Source of the DNA: DTU013 sp964512095
GTDB taxonomy: Bacteria; Bacillota; Clostridia; Acetivibrionales; DTU013
Length of the DNA: 64,000 bases
Assembly: GCA_964512095.1 (NCBI GenBank)
Contig: CAZEIH010000004.1
Location: 1-64,000 of the forward strand
Reading direction: 5' to 3'
Shown: piece after piece, positions 36,283 through 45,377 of the stretch
How positions within the stretch are numbered: position 1 is the first letter of the stretch
Layout: every line of letters begins with the position of its first letter
Position numbers and translations under genes: made by a program
Notes under the pieces: model-generated
What the model was told of the DNA's origin: nothing
Seen by the model: the letters and a program-made list of their open reading frames with translations, nothing else
Database searches by the model: none

Positions 36283-36550
36283 ATTTTATCATCAAAGGCT
36301 ATGACAAGGGAAAGTAAATCAGGCAATGCTTGGTGATAGCGAATCGGGGATGGTGAAAGCCCGATCCAGTATTCTGGTCGAAGTTCCCCTTTGAGCCGCA
36401 GGCTGAAATTTCAGTAGGCTGTGCCGGATTCCGCCGTTACAGGGAAAAACGTATGATTGTACGTTGTTTAAGAGGGTCTATTGACCAATTTGAGTGGTAC
36501 CGCGAGAGAATAACTCTTCGTCTCATAATAGAGATGGAGAGTTTTTTGTT
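36283..36550 (+). ncRNA. T-box leader (phenylalanine) upstream of DAHP synthase
   Basis: In stem I, AAGTAAATCAG and CTGGTCGAAG form the S-turn and upper helix, leaving specifier TTC (Phe, 36384-36386). The base after the specifier is C where a purine is usual. The lower helix pairs AAGGG with CCCCTT. The T-box GAGTGGTACCGCGAG lies at 36492-36506. The competing terminator AACTCTTCGTCTC / GAGATGGAGAGTT plus T-run lies at about 36511-36550. Uncharged tRNA-Phe should turn on aromatic biosynthesis. Together with the promoter it fills the gap after cheW. Confidence 0.9.
36511..36550 (+). terminator. T-box terminator hairpin of DAHP synthase
   Basis: AACTCTTCGTCTC pairs with GAGATGGAGAGTT around ATAATA, followed by TTTT. 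This is the off-state hairpin of the leader. Confidence 0.8.
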
Positions 36551-36586
36551 TATAAAAATCAAACTAATGCTGGGAGGGCTTGTATT

Positions 36587-37600
36587 ATGATTATAGTAAT
36601 GAACAAAAATGCAACTAAACACGACATCGACAATGTTGAAAAGAAGCTTATGGACCTAGGTTTCAAAACACATCCGATAATAGGAGAAATTAAAACTGTC
36701 ATTGGAGCTATCGGTGACAAGCGTATGCTGAATACCATCAACATCACTACCATGCCTGGCGTAGAAAGTCTGGTACCAATCATGAAACCGTTTAAACTGG
36801 CCGGCAGGGAGCTAAAGCATAATCCCACTGTCGTAGAGGTTGGCGATGTTCGTATCGGCGGAACTGAAATAGTTGTTATTAGTGGTCCTTGTGCTATTGA
36901 AAGTGAAGAATCCTTTATTGAAACTGCCAAAAGCGTCAAAGCTACAGGAGCAAATGTTCTAAGAGGCGGAGCCTTCAAACCTCGATCTTCTCCATATTCC
37001 TTCCAAGGTCTTGAAGAGGATGGTTTGAAAATAATGGCTAAAGCTCGGGAAATAACCGGCATGAAAGTGGTAACAGAGGTGGTGGATACAAGGGACGTAG
37101 AGATGGTCGCCTCTTATGTCGACATGATTCAGATTGGTGCAAGAAACATGCAAAACTTTAGACTTCTACATGAGGTAGGCCTTACATCCAAACCTATATT
37201 GCTCAAAAGGGGCCTTGCAGCCACTATCGAAGAATGGCTAATGGCAGCCGAGTACATTATGGATGCAGGAAATGAAAATATCATCCTGTGTGAAAGGGGG
37301 ATCCGGACATATGAAACTACAACAAGAAACACAATAGACATGAGTGCCATACCTGTAGTGAAAGATTTGTCACATCTTCCAATAATAGTTGACCCTAGCC
37401 ATGCTACAGGCAACTGGAAATATGTCACTGCTTTATCCAAGGGTGCAATAGCTACCGGAGCTGATGGTTTGATAGTTGAAGTTCACATGGACCCAACAAA
37501 CGCATTGAGTGATGGTCCTCAATCTCTTAGACCTGAGAAGTTCTCTCAGCTTATGGATGAACTTAAGCCTGTGGCTTTGGCTGTTGGAAGAAGTATGTGA
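36587..37600 (+). CDS. aroF: 3-deoxy-7-phosphoheptulonate synthase (DAHP synthase), AroF type
   Basis: A 337-residue enzyme joining PEP and erythrose 4-phosphate, the entry to aromatic amino acid synthesis. An N-terminal ferredoxin-like regulatory domain (residues 1-68, MIIVMNKNATKHDIDNVEKK) precedes the TIM barrel. Barrel motifs are GPCAIESEE, RGGAFKPRSSPYSFQG, QIGARNMQNF, KRGLAATIEEWL, and DPSHATG near the end. This matches the Thermotoga-type feedback-regulated class. The ATG at 36587 follows GGGAGGG; upstream frame continuation runs through the T-box terminator and is not coding. Controlled by a Phe T-box. Confidence 0.95.
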   Translation: MIIVMNKNATKHDIDNVEKKLMDLGFKTHPIIGEIKTVIGAIGDKRMLNTINITTMPGVESLVPIMKPFKLAGRELKHNPTVVEVGDVRIGGTEIVVISGPCAIESEESFIETAKSVKATGANVLRGGAFKPRSSPYSFQGLEEDGLKIMAKAREITGMKVVTEVVDTRDVEMVASYVDMIQIGARNMQNFRLLHEVGLTSKPILLKRGLAATIEEWLMAAEYIMDAGNENIILCERGIRTYETTTRNTIDMSAIPVVKDLSHLPIIVDPSHATGNWKYVTALSKGAIATGADGLIVEVHMDPTNALSDGPQSLRPEKFSQLMDELKPVALAVGRSM

Positions 37601-37636
37601 CATGAAATTTCAAATCTGGAGAGAAATGCATCACAG

Positions 37637-38776
37637 CTAAAGTGAATTATCAGTATTAGTCATTGCATCAGCTTCCTTTTGTATTTCCTCTCTGGACATA
37701 TCCATCTCATCATAGCATACTACTATGTTTTTGCCGATTTCTTTAGCGTGATAAAGCGCTTCATCTGCCTTCTCAATAACCTCTCTAATATCACTTGAAT
37801 GGGTAGGATACTGGGCGATACCACAGCTTGCAGTGACCTTATGTCCCTCAAGCTGTTGCCCATGATGTATGTCCAGCTTTTCCAGCTGCCTTCTTATCCT
37901 GTCGCCAACGCTTTTGGCAATGATTATATCTAAGTCCCTGATTAGTATTAAGAACTCTTCCCCACCGTATCGTATCGGAATATCACATTTTCTGATACAC
38001 TGCCTTATTATATCGGAGAATAGTCTAAGGAGCTTGTCCCCCGAAATATGCCCATATGTATCGTTGAAGACCTTAAAATTATCCAAATCAAATATAAGTA
38101 CATTGAGGGCAGTGCTGCAGCTTTTAGCATATTCCGCCTCCTCCCTGACCTTTTGGTCTAAGTAGTGGCGGTTGGCAAGACCTGTGAGCTTGTCAGTGCG
38201 CGCAAGCTTAAACTCCTTCTTCCTTTGCTCGTCACATCTTTTAACATGGTTACTGATCCTGGTTATGGCAAAGGTAGTCATAAAAAATAGCAAAACCCTT
38301 ATTATAAGCGTAGAATAAATTATTCCACCTGAATTAAGCTTATTTGAGACAATACAAGCGCCAGAGTACAGAGCAGACAAAAATAATGTCAACTTATAAT
38401 TATTCACCATATCATTGTTAATTCCATAAAGACAAAGCAACAGAAAATAGAAGATATACAAATCCGATTGGATACCACCAGAGAAAAAAGCGACAAGAGT
38501 TAGAGCAATCATATCGATATAAACAATAAAGCTGTTGTATTTCTTACCATTATTCAGGCTATATGCAGTAACTGCTCCATTGTAAATTGCCACTACAGCC
38601 AGTGACTCCAAAATAGCATAGCCCATTATGCTAAAACCACTGCTTGTGATGGACAAAACGGCTGAAAATAGAAAGACGAGCCATCTGTAAATAAGCATAG
38701 TTATAATATTTTGACCACCGATATAGTTGTTTTTTCTGGGTCCTTTAATTTCAATCACAGTAGATTTCTGGTCCAA
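37637..38776 (-). CDS. Membrane-bound diguanylate cyclase
   Basis: A 379-residue GGDEF protein making c-di-GMP. About five to six N-terminal transmembrane helices (residues 27-175) precede the GGDEF domain. The active site is GGEEF (271-275) and RKCD (262-265) is an intact inhibitory I-site five residues before it. The start is a TTG with AGGGTG seven bases upstream. It is followed by no obvious effector; it is downstream of the small hypothetical and lytic transglycosylase genes on the same strand. Confidence 0.92.
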   Translation of the reverse strand: MDQKSTVIEIKGPRKNNYIGGQNIITMLIYRWLVFLFSAVLSITSSGFSIMGYAILESLAVVAIYNGAVTAYSLNNGKKYNSFIVYIDMIALTLVAFFSGGIQSDLYIFYFLLLCLYGINNDMVNNYKLTLFLSALYSGACIVSNKLNSGGIIYSTLIIRVLLFFMTTFAITRISNHVKRCDEQRKKEFKLARTDKLTGLANRHYLDQKVREEAEYAKSCSTALNVLIFDLDNFKVFNDTYGHISGDKLLRLFSDIIRQCIRKCDIPIRYGGEEFLILIRDLDIIIAKSVGDRIRRQLEKLDIHHGQQLEGHKVTASCGIAQYPTHSSDIREVIEKADEALYHAKEIGKNIVVCYDEMDMSREEIQKEADAMTNTDNSL

Positions 38777-38801
38777 TCACCATCACCCTGTCACTTTGTA
38801 T

Positions 38802-39137
38802 CTAAAACTCTACAGTTTCGCTCATTAACTTATCTCCAACTCTAAATACTTTATAATAGCTGGTCTTACCGGGTTCTGAAGCCACCTTATCTGTCTTAAT
38901 AAAAACATCAACGCTTTTTTTTACATCAACAAGAATCCTATCAAAAATATCAGTTTGCATTAGTCTTATAATGGAATCGATATATTTTAATGGATAATTG
39001 TTAGATTTATCCTCAATTATTACCGGTAGCTTGTTCCTATTATCAGGGCTCAGCACCTTAATACGTATACAGCCTGGTTCTATAACGTTGTCTGTAGGAT
39101 AGAGCATATCCTTCTCAAAAAGTATGTCAAAATTCAT
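38802..39137 (-). CDS. Hypothetical protein
   Basis: A 111-residue soluble protein with an alternating beta/alpha pattern (NFDILFEKDMLYPTDNVIEP at its start). No family is recognised. It has a strong GGGAGG ribosome site six bases before the ATG and lies 25 bp upstream of the diguanylate cyclase gene, so the two may be cotranscribed. Confidence 0.6.
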   Translation of the reverse strand: MNFDILFEKDMLYPTDNVIEPGCIRIKVLSPDNRNKLPVIIEDKSNNYPLKYIDSIIRLMQTDIFDRILVDVKKSVDVFIKTDKVASEPGKTSYYKVFRVGDKLMSETVEF

Positions 39138-39187
39138 GCCAAGCCTCCCAAATTCGCAAATAGTTTCTCACATACTATAAAGTACCA

Positions 39188-39754
39188 TTAAAATTCGTTT
39201 TCGTAAAGCTTTTTATATATTATGTAACCATTTTTTACTTTATCTACGTATTTTTTTGTTTCTGTAAAAGGAATATCATCAAGGGCCTTCCCATCAGAGC
39301 TAAGCTTGTCATTAGCCAGCCACTTTGATACATTTCCGCTACCTGCATTATAAGCAGCAAGAACAAGGTCTGTGTCGCCGAACTCCTTGTACAGCGTAGA
39401 TAGGTACCAGCATCCAATATGAATATTAGTCTCAGGCTCAAAGAGCATTTCTGTGGAATACCCAGTTATCCCAATCTTCTCGGCACCCCATTTGCCTGTT
39501 CCTTCTGTTATCTGCATTAAGCCTCTTGCACTTTTATGTGACACGGCATTGCGCCTAAAGCTGCTTTCAGCCCTAATGACAGCAAGAACAAGAAATGGGT
39601 CCAGATTGTACCTTCCTGAGTACTCTGCAACCAACTTCTCATATCTTAAGGGATACATTGACCTGCCAGCATTGTATAGTGCAAATATCGTTAAAATAAG
39701 TATTACACAAATCAAAAATACAGTAATAAATCTTTTCTTATTATTACTCTTCAA
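39188..39754 (-). CDS. Membrane-anchored lytic transglycosylase (SLT/GH23)
   Basis: A 188-residue enzyme cleaving the peptidoglycan glycan strand to 1,6-anhydroMurNAc. A transmembrane helix (~9-27) anchors it. The SLT domain has catalytic E63 in VIRAESSFRRNAVS, GLMQITEGTG, and YNAGSGNVSKW toward the end. The TTG at 39754 has GGGTGG six bases upstream. An ATG at 39778 overlapping coaE lacks a site but is possible. Translated from the coaE-polA transcript. Confidence 0.9.
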   Translation of the reverse strand: MKSNNKKRFITVFLICVILILTIFALYNAGRSMYPLRYEKLVAEYSGRYNLDPFLVLAVIRAESSFRRNAVSHKSARGLMQITEGTGKWGAEKIGITGYSTEMLFEPETNIHIGCWYLSTLYKEFGDTDLVLAAYNAGSGNVSKWLANDKLSSDGKALDDIPFTETKKYVDKVKNGYIIYKKLYENEF

Positions 39755-39765
39755 ATAAACCCACC

Positions 39766-40374
39766 CTATCGCAGCCATTGCTGTTTTTTGCCAAGAAATA
39801 ACTTAACAACGGCCTGCTCCAGCTCTTCAATACATTCATTGTTATTAAGTACCTCATCTGCTATTTTGAGATATTCATCATCTCTTAGCTGAGAATCTAT
39901 TCTGCTGCATATTTCCTCATATGTAAATCCGCTTCTTTCCATAACTCGCTTTATTCGAGTCTCTCTTTCGGCAGTAACGACCCAAATCTCATCGACCAGG
40001 TCAAGAAAACCCTTTGCTACAGGAATCGGGGCATCTATTACTACCACATCCCATTTCCCTGTGTTCTTAAGTGTCTCCACTGTATCATAAAGCTTTTGCG
40101 CCACATATTTATGTGTGATATCATTTAGCTTATCAAGCTTGACTTTATCCGTGAATACAATTTGTGCTAGCTTACTTCTGTCAATCTCACCACTATCGCC
40201 TACTATACCCTTGCCGAAGTAATCCACCAGTTCATCATAAGCCTTGCCTGAGCTGGATGTTACACTCCTTGCAATAACATCAGCATCGACAACAGCTGCT
40301 CCAAGGTCTCTTAACGCCCTTGAAACTGTGCTTTTACCACTGCCGATACCACCTGTCACACCAATTATTTCCAA
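39766..40374 (-). CDS. coaE: Dephospho-CoA kinase
   Basis: A 202-residue P-loop kinase catalysing the last step of CoA synthesis. It has GVTGGIGSGKSTV (Walker A) at the start, DADVIARSV, APIPVAKGFLDLVDEIWVV and the RIDSQLRDDEYLKIADEVLNN C-terminal lid region. The TTG at 40374 sits eight bases after AAAGGA; an ATG at 40383 would overlap that site. It follows polA by about 30 bp, a common pairing in Firmicutes. Confidence 0.93.
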   Translation of the reverse strand: MEIIGVTGGIGSGKSTVSRALRDLGAAVVDADVIARSVTSSSGKAYDELVDYFGKGIVGDSGEIDRSKLAQIVFTDKVKLDKLNDITHKYVAQKLYDTVETLKNTGKWDVVVIDAPIPVAKGFLDLVDEIWVVTAERETRIKRVMERSGFTYEEICSRIDSQLRDDEYLKIADEVLNNNECIEELEQAVVKLFLGKKQQWLR

Positions 40375-40405
40375 CACAACCATCCTTTCCAGCCAATACT
40401 ATTTA

Positions 40406-43096
40406 TTATTTAGTCTCATACCAGCTGGATCCTGTTTTGACCTCAGCAATCAATGGAACTTCAAGAGCTGTCGCGTTTTCCATACACTCTTGAAGTAATT
40501 TTTCAACCTGTTCCTTCTCACTCTTATGAGTTTCTATTATCAGTTCATCGTGGACCTGAAGTATGAGCCTTGATATCATTTTACGTTCAGTCAACTCCCT
40601 GTATACCCTTACCATGGCGATTTTTATAATATCCGCCGCACTTCCTTGTATAGGCATATTCATCGCCACTCTCTCACCAAAGGAGCGCATATTAAAGTTG
40701 GACGACTTAAGCTCTGGAAGGTATCTCCTCCTTTTGAACATAGTCTCAACAAAGCCATCCCTTTTCCCTTTTTCCACAGTAGTGTGCATATATTCCCTAA
40801 CACCAGGATACTTTTCAAGATAATCGTCAATGTATTTGCGAGCCTCTTTTCTTGTAATACCCAGGTCCCTTCCAAGGCTAAAATCTCCTATGCCATACAC
40901 TATGCCAAAATTGACTGCCTTTGCCCGGGAACGCATCGTCGACGAAACCTGTTCCAATGGCATATTAAAGACTTTAGAGGCTGTAGCCGTATGTATGTCC
41001 ATATTATTTCGGAAGGCTGTCCTCATGGTTTCATCACCGGTTATATGAGCTAGCACTCTCAGCTCTATCTGTGAATAATCCGCATCAGAAAGCATGTATT
41101 CATCATTTTCGGGTATAAACACCTTCCTTATCTCTCTGCCCATTTCAAGCCTTACAGGTATATTCTGCAAGTTAGGCTCTGTACTGCTTATCCTACCTGT
41201 CGCAGTAACTGTCTGGTTAAAGCTAGAATGTATCCGACCCGTGTCAGGATTCACTAAATGGAGCAGGCCCTCTGCATACGTTGATTTCAGCTTCACAAGC
41301 TGCCTGTACTCAAGAATACTAGAAACGATATCATTCTGCTCTGCCAATTGCTCCAATACCTCTGCATTAGTAGAATAACCTGTCTTTGTCTTTTTCAATA
41401 CAGGCAGACCGAGCTTTTCAAACAGGATTGTCCCTAGCTGCTTTGGCGAGTTAATGTTAAATTCCTCTCCGGCCACCTGATATATCCTGTTAGTAGTGTC
41501 AGAAATCCCTTCATCCAGTGCTGCAGAAAATTGCACTAGGCCTTCTTTGTTGACCTTGAAGCCTCTATACTCCATATCCGCTAGTATTTGAACCAAGGGA
41601 ATTTCAATCTCATCGCAAAGCTCCTGCTGCCCATTATCTGAAATTTTTTCTCTAATAACCGCCGCCAATTCCATTACGGATCTGCTATGCAGTACAGTCG
41701 CTGGAGCTAACTTATCCACGGCTATTTGAGAAAATGGTGTAAAGCTTCTGCCCTTCCCACACAATTCATCAATGGATGCAATTCTACTATCAAGGTAGAG
41801 CTGTGAAAGCTCTGCCACTGTATAAGTTGCCCTTGAAGGATCCAATAAATATGCTCCAATCATTGTATCAAAACTAAGTCCGGCAAACTCCATTCCCTTC
41901 CACTTAAGGTATACGATAAAGCTCTTAATATCATGACCAATCTTTTTTATGGAGCTGTCGGATAAAACCGGCCCAAAAATCTTTAGAAATTGGTCCAAGC
42001 TAATTCCGTCATTAATACTCACATAAGCGTTTTGGTCTGCCCATGACAGTGCTACACCCGCCAATCCCACATCAAAGAGACTTATACGATCTAGCAGGTG
42101 AAATATCGCCAACTCCTCTGCCTTTGATACTGAAGCCACAATAGAAGCAAGGGTAATCGGATCCGTAACTGTAACAAATTTAGGTGTCGCAGTCTCAACT
42201 ACTGAAGAGGTGCTTTGGTCATCGAGTCCAAATCTTTTAATTAAGCTTTTAAATTCAAGCCTTTTAAATAGCTCATAAAGCTTCTCCTTGTCACTTTCCT
42301 TTCTCTTTAGTTCTTCCAGCTGGCATAACGTTGGCATATTCCTTTCTATAGTCGACAGTTGCTTACTAATAAAGGCCAGTTCCCGATTTGCCAAAAGCTT
42401 TTCCCTTACTCCCTTTTTCTCCACCCTATCAATGTTATCATAAACAGCTTCGATGCTGCCGAAGGTCTGTATAAGCCCAATTGCAGTCTTTTCGCCCACA
42501 CCGGGTACACCGGGTATATTGTCTGATTTGTCACCCATTAAGCCCTTTACATCAATAAACTCATGTGGTGTGACACCATATTTCTCAAAGACACCTGTAG
42601 AATCATACTCCTCAGTTTCAGTCCTTCCTGCCTTTGTTACCGGTATCAAAATCCTTACGTTTTCTGAAGCAAGCTGCATAGAATCCCTGTCACCTGTAAC
42701 GACTACCACCTGCATCCCCTGGTTCTCAGCACATTTTGAAACCGAACCAATTATATCGTCAGCCTCGAAGCCTTCCATTTCAAGTCGTTTGATATTCATC
42801 GCATCAAGGACCTCTTTCATATAAGGAAATTGCTCTGCAAGCTCAGGCGGCATTCCCTTCCTTGTTGCCTTGTAATCCTTGTACTCCAAATGCCTGAATG
42901 TAGGAGCCCTTAGATCGAACGCCACGCAAAGGTAGTTTGGGTTTTCCTCTGTCAGAAATTTGTTCAATATATTGAGGAAGCCGTATATCGCATTTGTATG
43001 CAATCCATCAGAAGCACTCATAAGCTGTCGCCCCTGAAGTCCATAAAATGCCCTGTTGAGTATACTGTTTCCGTCAATTATCATAAGTTTTTTCAT
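40406..43096 (-). CDS. polA: DNA polymerase I
   Basis: An 896-residue polymerase for gap filling and repair. The 5'-3' exonuclease (1-290) is intact (GDRDSMQLASENVRILIPVT, KGLMGDKSDNIPGVPGVG). The 3'-5' exonuclease region (~305-480) is present as a fold but lacks the DxE metal motif, so it should not proofread. The polymerase domain has LSDADYSQIELRVLAH, AVNFGIVYG and LQVHDELIIE. Ribosome site GAGGG. First gene of the polA-coaE-slt run. Confidence 0.96.
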   Translation of the reverse strand: MKKLMIIDGNSILNRAFYGLQGRQLMSASDGLHTNAIYGFLNILNKFLTEENPNYLCVAFDLRAPTFRHLEYKDYKATRKGMPPELAEQFPYMKEVLDAMNIKRLEMEGFEADDIIGSVSKCAENQGMQVVVVTGDRDSMQLASENVRILIPVTKAGRTETEEYDSTGVFEKYGVTPHEFIDVKGLMGDKSDNIPGVPGVGEKTAIGLIQTFGSIEAVYDNIDRVEKKGVREKLLANRELAFISKQLSTIERNMPTLCQLEELKRKESDKEKLYELFKRLEFKSLIKRFGLDDQSTSSVVETATPKFVTVTDPITLASIVASVSKAEELAIFHLLDRISLFDVGLAGVALSWADQNAYVSINDGISLDQFLKIFGPVLSDSSIKKIGHDIKSFIVYLKWKGMEFAGLSFDTMIGAYLLDPSRATYTVAELSQLYLDSRIASIDELCGKGRSFTPFSQIAVDKLAPATVLHSRSVMELAAVIREKISDNGQQELCDEIEIPLVQILADMEYRGFKVNKEGLVQFSAALDEGISDTTNRIYQVAGEEFNINSPKQLGTILFEKLGLPVLKKTKTGYSTNAEVLEQLAEQNDIVSSILEYRQLVKLKSTYAEGLLHLVNPDTGRIHSSFNQTVTATGRISSTEPNLQNIPVRLEMGREIRKVFIPENDEYMLSDADYSQIELRVLAHITGDETMRTAFRNNMDIHTATASKVFNMPLEQVSSTMRSRAKAVNFGIVYGIGDFSLGRDLGITRKEARKYIDDYLEKYPGVREYMHTTVEKGKRDGFVETMFKRRRYLPELKSSNFNMRSFGERVAMNMPIQGSAADIIKIAMVRVYRELTERKMISRLILQVHDELIIETHKSEKEQVEKLLQECMENATALEVPLIAEVKTGSSWYETK

Positions 43097-43258
43097 TCGG
43101 GAACCCTCTTTCTACAAAGCTAATACTATTTTTGACATAGCATATGATTATTTTTCATCCAATATATTCTACACAAAAAAACATCTGCCGTAAAGCAAGT
43201 TCAACAATCAAAAAACAACATCCTTCTACTGCTGCCTCTGTGTCACCCCTTTTCATCA

Positions 43259-43324
43259 TTTTATCTATGTCTTCACTCAATGCCGATCCATAGCAGTCAG
43301 CGTCTTCTGAAGACATAAATAAAA
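43259..43324 (-). repeat. Dispersed repeat, left module alone as a 66-bp near-palindrome
   Basis: From TTTATCTATGTCTTC at one end to GAAGACATAAATAAA at the other, the left module's two halves pair as an imperfect palindrome (TATGTCTTC with GAAGACATA). It lies back to back with the full copy at 43375, separated by a terminator. Confidence 0.85.
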
Positions 43325-43340
43325 AACCGGCATAGCCGGT
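43319..43340 (-). terminator. Rho-independent terminator after the anti-sigma gene
   Basis: ACCGGC and GCCGGT pair around three bases (43326-43340), followed on the minus strand by TTTTT. A second GCTATGCCG at about 43365 could form a longer alternative stem. The 422-base gap between the anti-sigma gene and polA holds only this and two repeat copies. Confidence 0.65.
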
Positions 43341-43374
43341 CAAACTCAAACCACGCTATGCCGATAGTCAATTC

Positions 43375-43493
43375 GCTTCGCTCAGAGAGTCAGGTGGAGA
43401 CTGAACATCACCTGACCAAGAAAGTTAATTAATTTGTCTTCATTCATCGCCGACCTATAAAGGTCAGCGTCTTCTGAATACACAGATAAAATC
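43375..43493 (-). repeat. Most complete copy of the dispersed modular repeat
   Basis: All three modules are present: right end AGTCAATTCGCTTCGCTCAG, the central hairpin GTCAGGTGGAG / ATCACCTGAC (43389-43416, slightly diverged), the joint AAAGTTAATTAATT, and the left inverted repeat (GTCTTCATTCATCGCCGACC then TATAAAGGTCAGCGTCTTC). It is noncoding and lies downstream of the anti-sigma gene. Confidence 0.9.
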
Positions 43494-43518
43494 CCTAAGA
43501 CTGGCTTTTATCAAAACA

Positions 43519-44652
43519 TCATTTCAGGTTTATATTCACAGTTACAGTGACAAAATCAGAATTAAGTCTGATTTCTTCAATTTGACTATCTATGGTTTCC
43601 ATTTCAATTTGAAGCTTTGAAATCTCATCTGCATTTTTGACGGCGTTATCCGCTTTAAGCTCCTGTATCGCAGTATCATACCATACTGATTGTTCAACCA
43701 GCATATCTGCAGTAGCTGTCATTTCCTCAGATACAAATGCTCCTGTGTGTACATCAGCTGCACCAAAGGTTTCATTCAGTGCTGCCGCAAAGGTATAGTA
43801 GTCATCTTCTGTAAATATATATTTCAACTGTATCTGAGAGTTGTTTTTAGCTTGTATAGCAGAAGCCTCATGTATTTCATTGACATTGTCCTGCATTTCG
43901 TCAAGTGGGAGCATTGCGTTGTTCACAGACGCCAGGACAGTGACCTTACCCACTGTAACTCCCATATCCTTTGCTGTAATAGTGAAACTTGAGGATTTCT
44001 TGCTGAGCGTTTCATTGTCATCTAGATAAGTCTCATTATCACGAGCTACCATTGTCTCGGAACGGTCTACTCCAAAGCTTTTAGAGGGCGTACCTAACGG
44101 TTGATCATGCTGCTTAATACCATAATCCATATTTTGATCGCCGTCATTTATATCTGCGGACTCCGTCATTTGAATGGTAAATGCATCTGGAGCTCCATCC
44201 TCACTTGCCCCTGTAGCATCAACTGGTGGAGTAGAGGGTGCTTGTGCTGTCATCCCGGCGTCTTTTTCATTCATTGAAAAATTATTAGAAAATAATCCAA
44301 ACCTAACCATACTTCCCCCAAGGAAGATTAGGAGCATGGCCGCGGCTATAGATGCTAAGGTCCGTACAATAGGGTTATTCTTATTCTTCAGCTTTATCGG
44401 GACTACATTTATGTTTTCCTGTCTTGCTGAAATTGCCGTCAGTTTTTCATGTAGCTCTGCTTTGAATCCAACAGGTAGCTCCAGCATCGGCATATTATTG
44501 CAAATTCCAATTATCCTAAGCATTTCATCGAGTTCTTCCTTACATTCAGGACATTCTTTGATATGCTCCTCAAAAGCTAGCCTTTCATTGGCATCCAACT
44601 CATTATCAGCATATACGCTTATATTTTCCCTTATATCTGAACAGCTTGTCAT
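43519..44652 (-). CDS. Anti-sigma factor with zinc-finger domain
   Basis: A 377-residue membrane protein. The N-terminal anti-sigma zinc finger has HIKECPECKEEL (HxxxCxxC) near residue 30. One transmembrane helix lies at about 98-118, after a basic cytosolic stretch. The outer part includes acidic linkers and a helical domain of ~150 residues at the end (DUF4349-like pattern, inference). It should hold the upstream ECF sigma factor at the membrane. The ATG at 44652 follows AAAGGAGGGG. Overlapping upstream frame is ignored for that reason. Confidence 0.85.
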   Translation of the reverse strand: MTSCSDIRENISVYADNELDANERLAFEEHIKECPECKEELDEMLRIIGICNNMPMLELPVGFKAELHEKLTAISARQENINVVPIKLKNKNNPIVRTLASIAAAMLLIFLGGSMVRFGLFSNNFSMNEKDAGMTAQAPSTPPVDATGASEDGAPDAFTIQMTESADINDGDQNMDYGIKQHDQPLGTPSKSFGVDRSETMVARDNETYLDDNETLSKKSSSFTITAKDMGVTVGKVTVLASVNNAMLPLDEMQDNVNEIHEASAIQAKNNSQIQLKYIFTEDDYYTFAAALNETFGAADVHTGAFVSEEMTATADMLVEQSVWYDTAIQELKADNAVKNADEISKLQIEMETIDSQIEEIRLNSDFVTVTVNINLK

Positions 44653-44671
44653 CTCCACCCCTCCTTTCAAG

Positions 44672-45268
44672 TTATTTGACGTAATCATCAAATAAAAGTT
44701 CCCGCTTGGATGATAGAATGTTTTTAAGAGCTACTCTAGCTCTATTGATTCTGGATTTCACTGTGCCCCCCGGACATTTCAAAGTCTCTGATATTTCTTC
44801 GTAACTCATACCATCAATATCTCGCAGAGTTATAACTACTCTCTGATCCTCAGGAAGCATATTGATAGCATCATTAACAATCCTGCGCACTTCCTCTCGT
44901 TCCGCGTTCTGCTCAGGACCAATCTCATCACTTTCTACCTGGCGTTTCATATCACCGTCATCCATATGAATATCCTCATCTAGCGATAGAATCTTCTTGT
45001 TTTTTCTCTTTCGTATTTCATCCAGGCATACATTTGTAGTTATCCTATATATCCAGGTGGAAAAAGAAGACTCCTCTTTAAATTTGGAGATAGCCTTAAA
45101 AATCCTGACAAAGGTTTCCTGTGCCAGGTCTGCGGCATCATCATAATTCCCTATAATCCTAAATGCCAGATTGAACACTTTTTTTTGATATGCATCTATG
45201 AGCTCTTCAAAAGCTTCTATATCGCCAGCTTTCGCCTTATGAAGCAAAAGCTGCTCATTTTGTTCCAT
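44672..45268 (-). CDS. ECF-family RNA polymerase sigma factor
   Basis: A 198-residue sigma-70 of the ECF (SigW-like) group. Region 2 contains AYQKKVFNLAFRIIGNYDDAADLAQETFVRIF and STWIYRITTNVCLDEIRKRK. Region 4 contains LPEDQRVVITLRDIDGMSYEEISETLKCPGGTVKSRINRAR. The anti-sigma gene follows by 19 bp, the standard paired layout, and autoregulation is expected. The GGGGG ribosome site is 12 bases from the preferred ATG; an upstream in-frame ATG 14 codons earlier has none. Confidence 0.93.
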   Translation of the reverse strand: MEQNEQLLLHKAKAGDIEAFEELIDAYQKKVFNLAFRIIGNYDDAADLAQETFVRIFKAISKFKEESSFSTWIYRITTNVCLDEIRKRKNKKILSLDEDIHMDDGDMKRQVESDEIGPEQNAEREEVRRIVNDAINMLPEDQRVVITLRDIDGMSYEEISETLKCPGGTVKSRINRARVALKNILSSKRELLFDDYVK

Positions 45269-45377
45269 AGAATTCTGCTGCCCCCTGAAATCTATATAAA
45301 AATAACACATTTAACTCTAATTATACCTTATACGAATAAATGTGTAAACGAGCATAGAAACATATCTCTTGTTTCAT

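Noticed and set aside
43155..43349. A 64-codon minus-strand open frame next to polA
   Set aside because: It is read straight through a repeat copy and the terminator of the anti-sigma gene, has no ribosome site, and its composition is repeat-derived.
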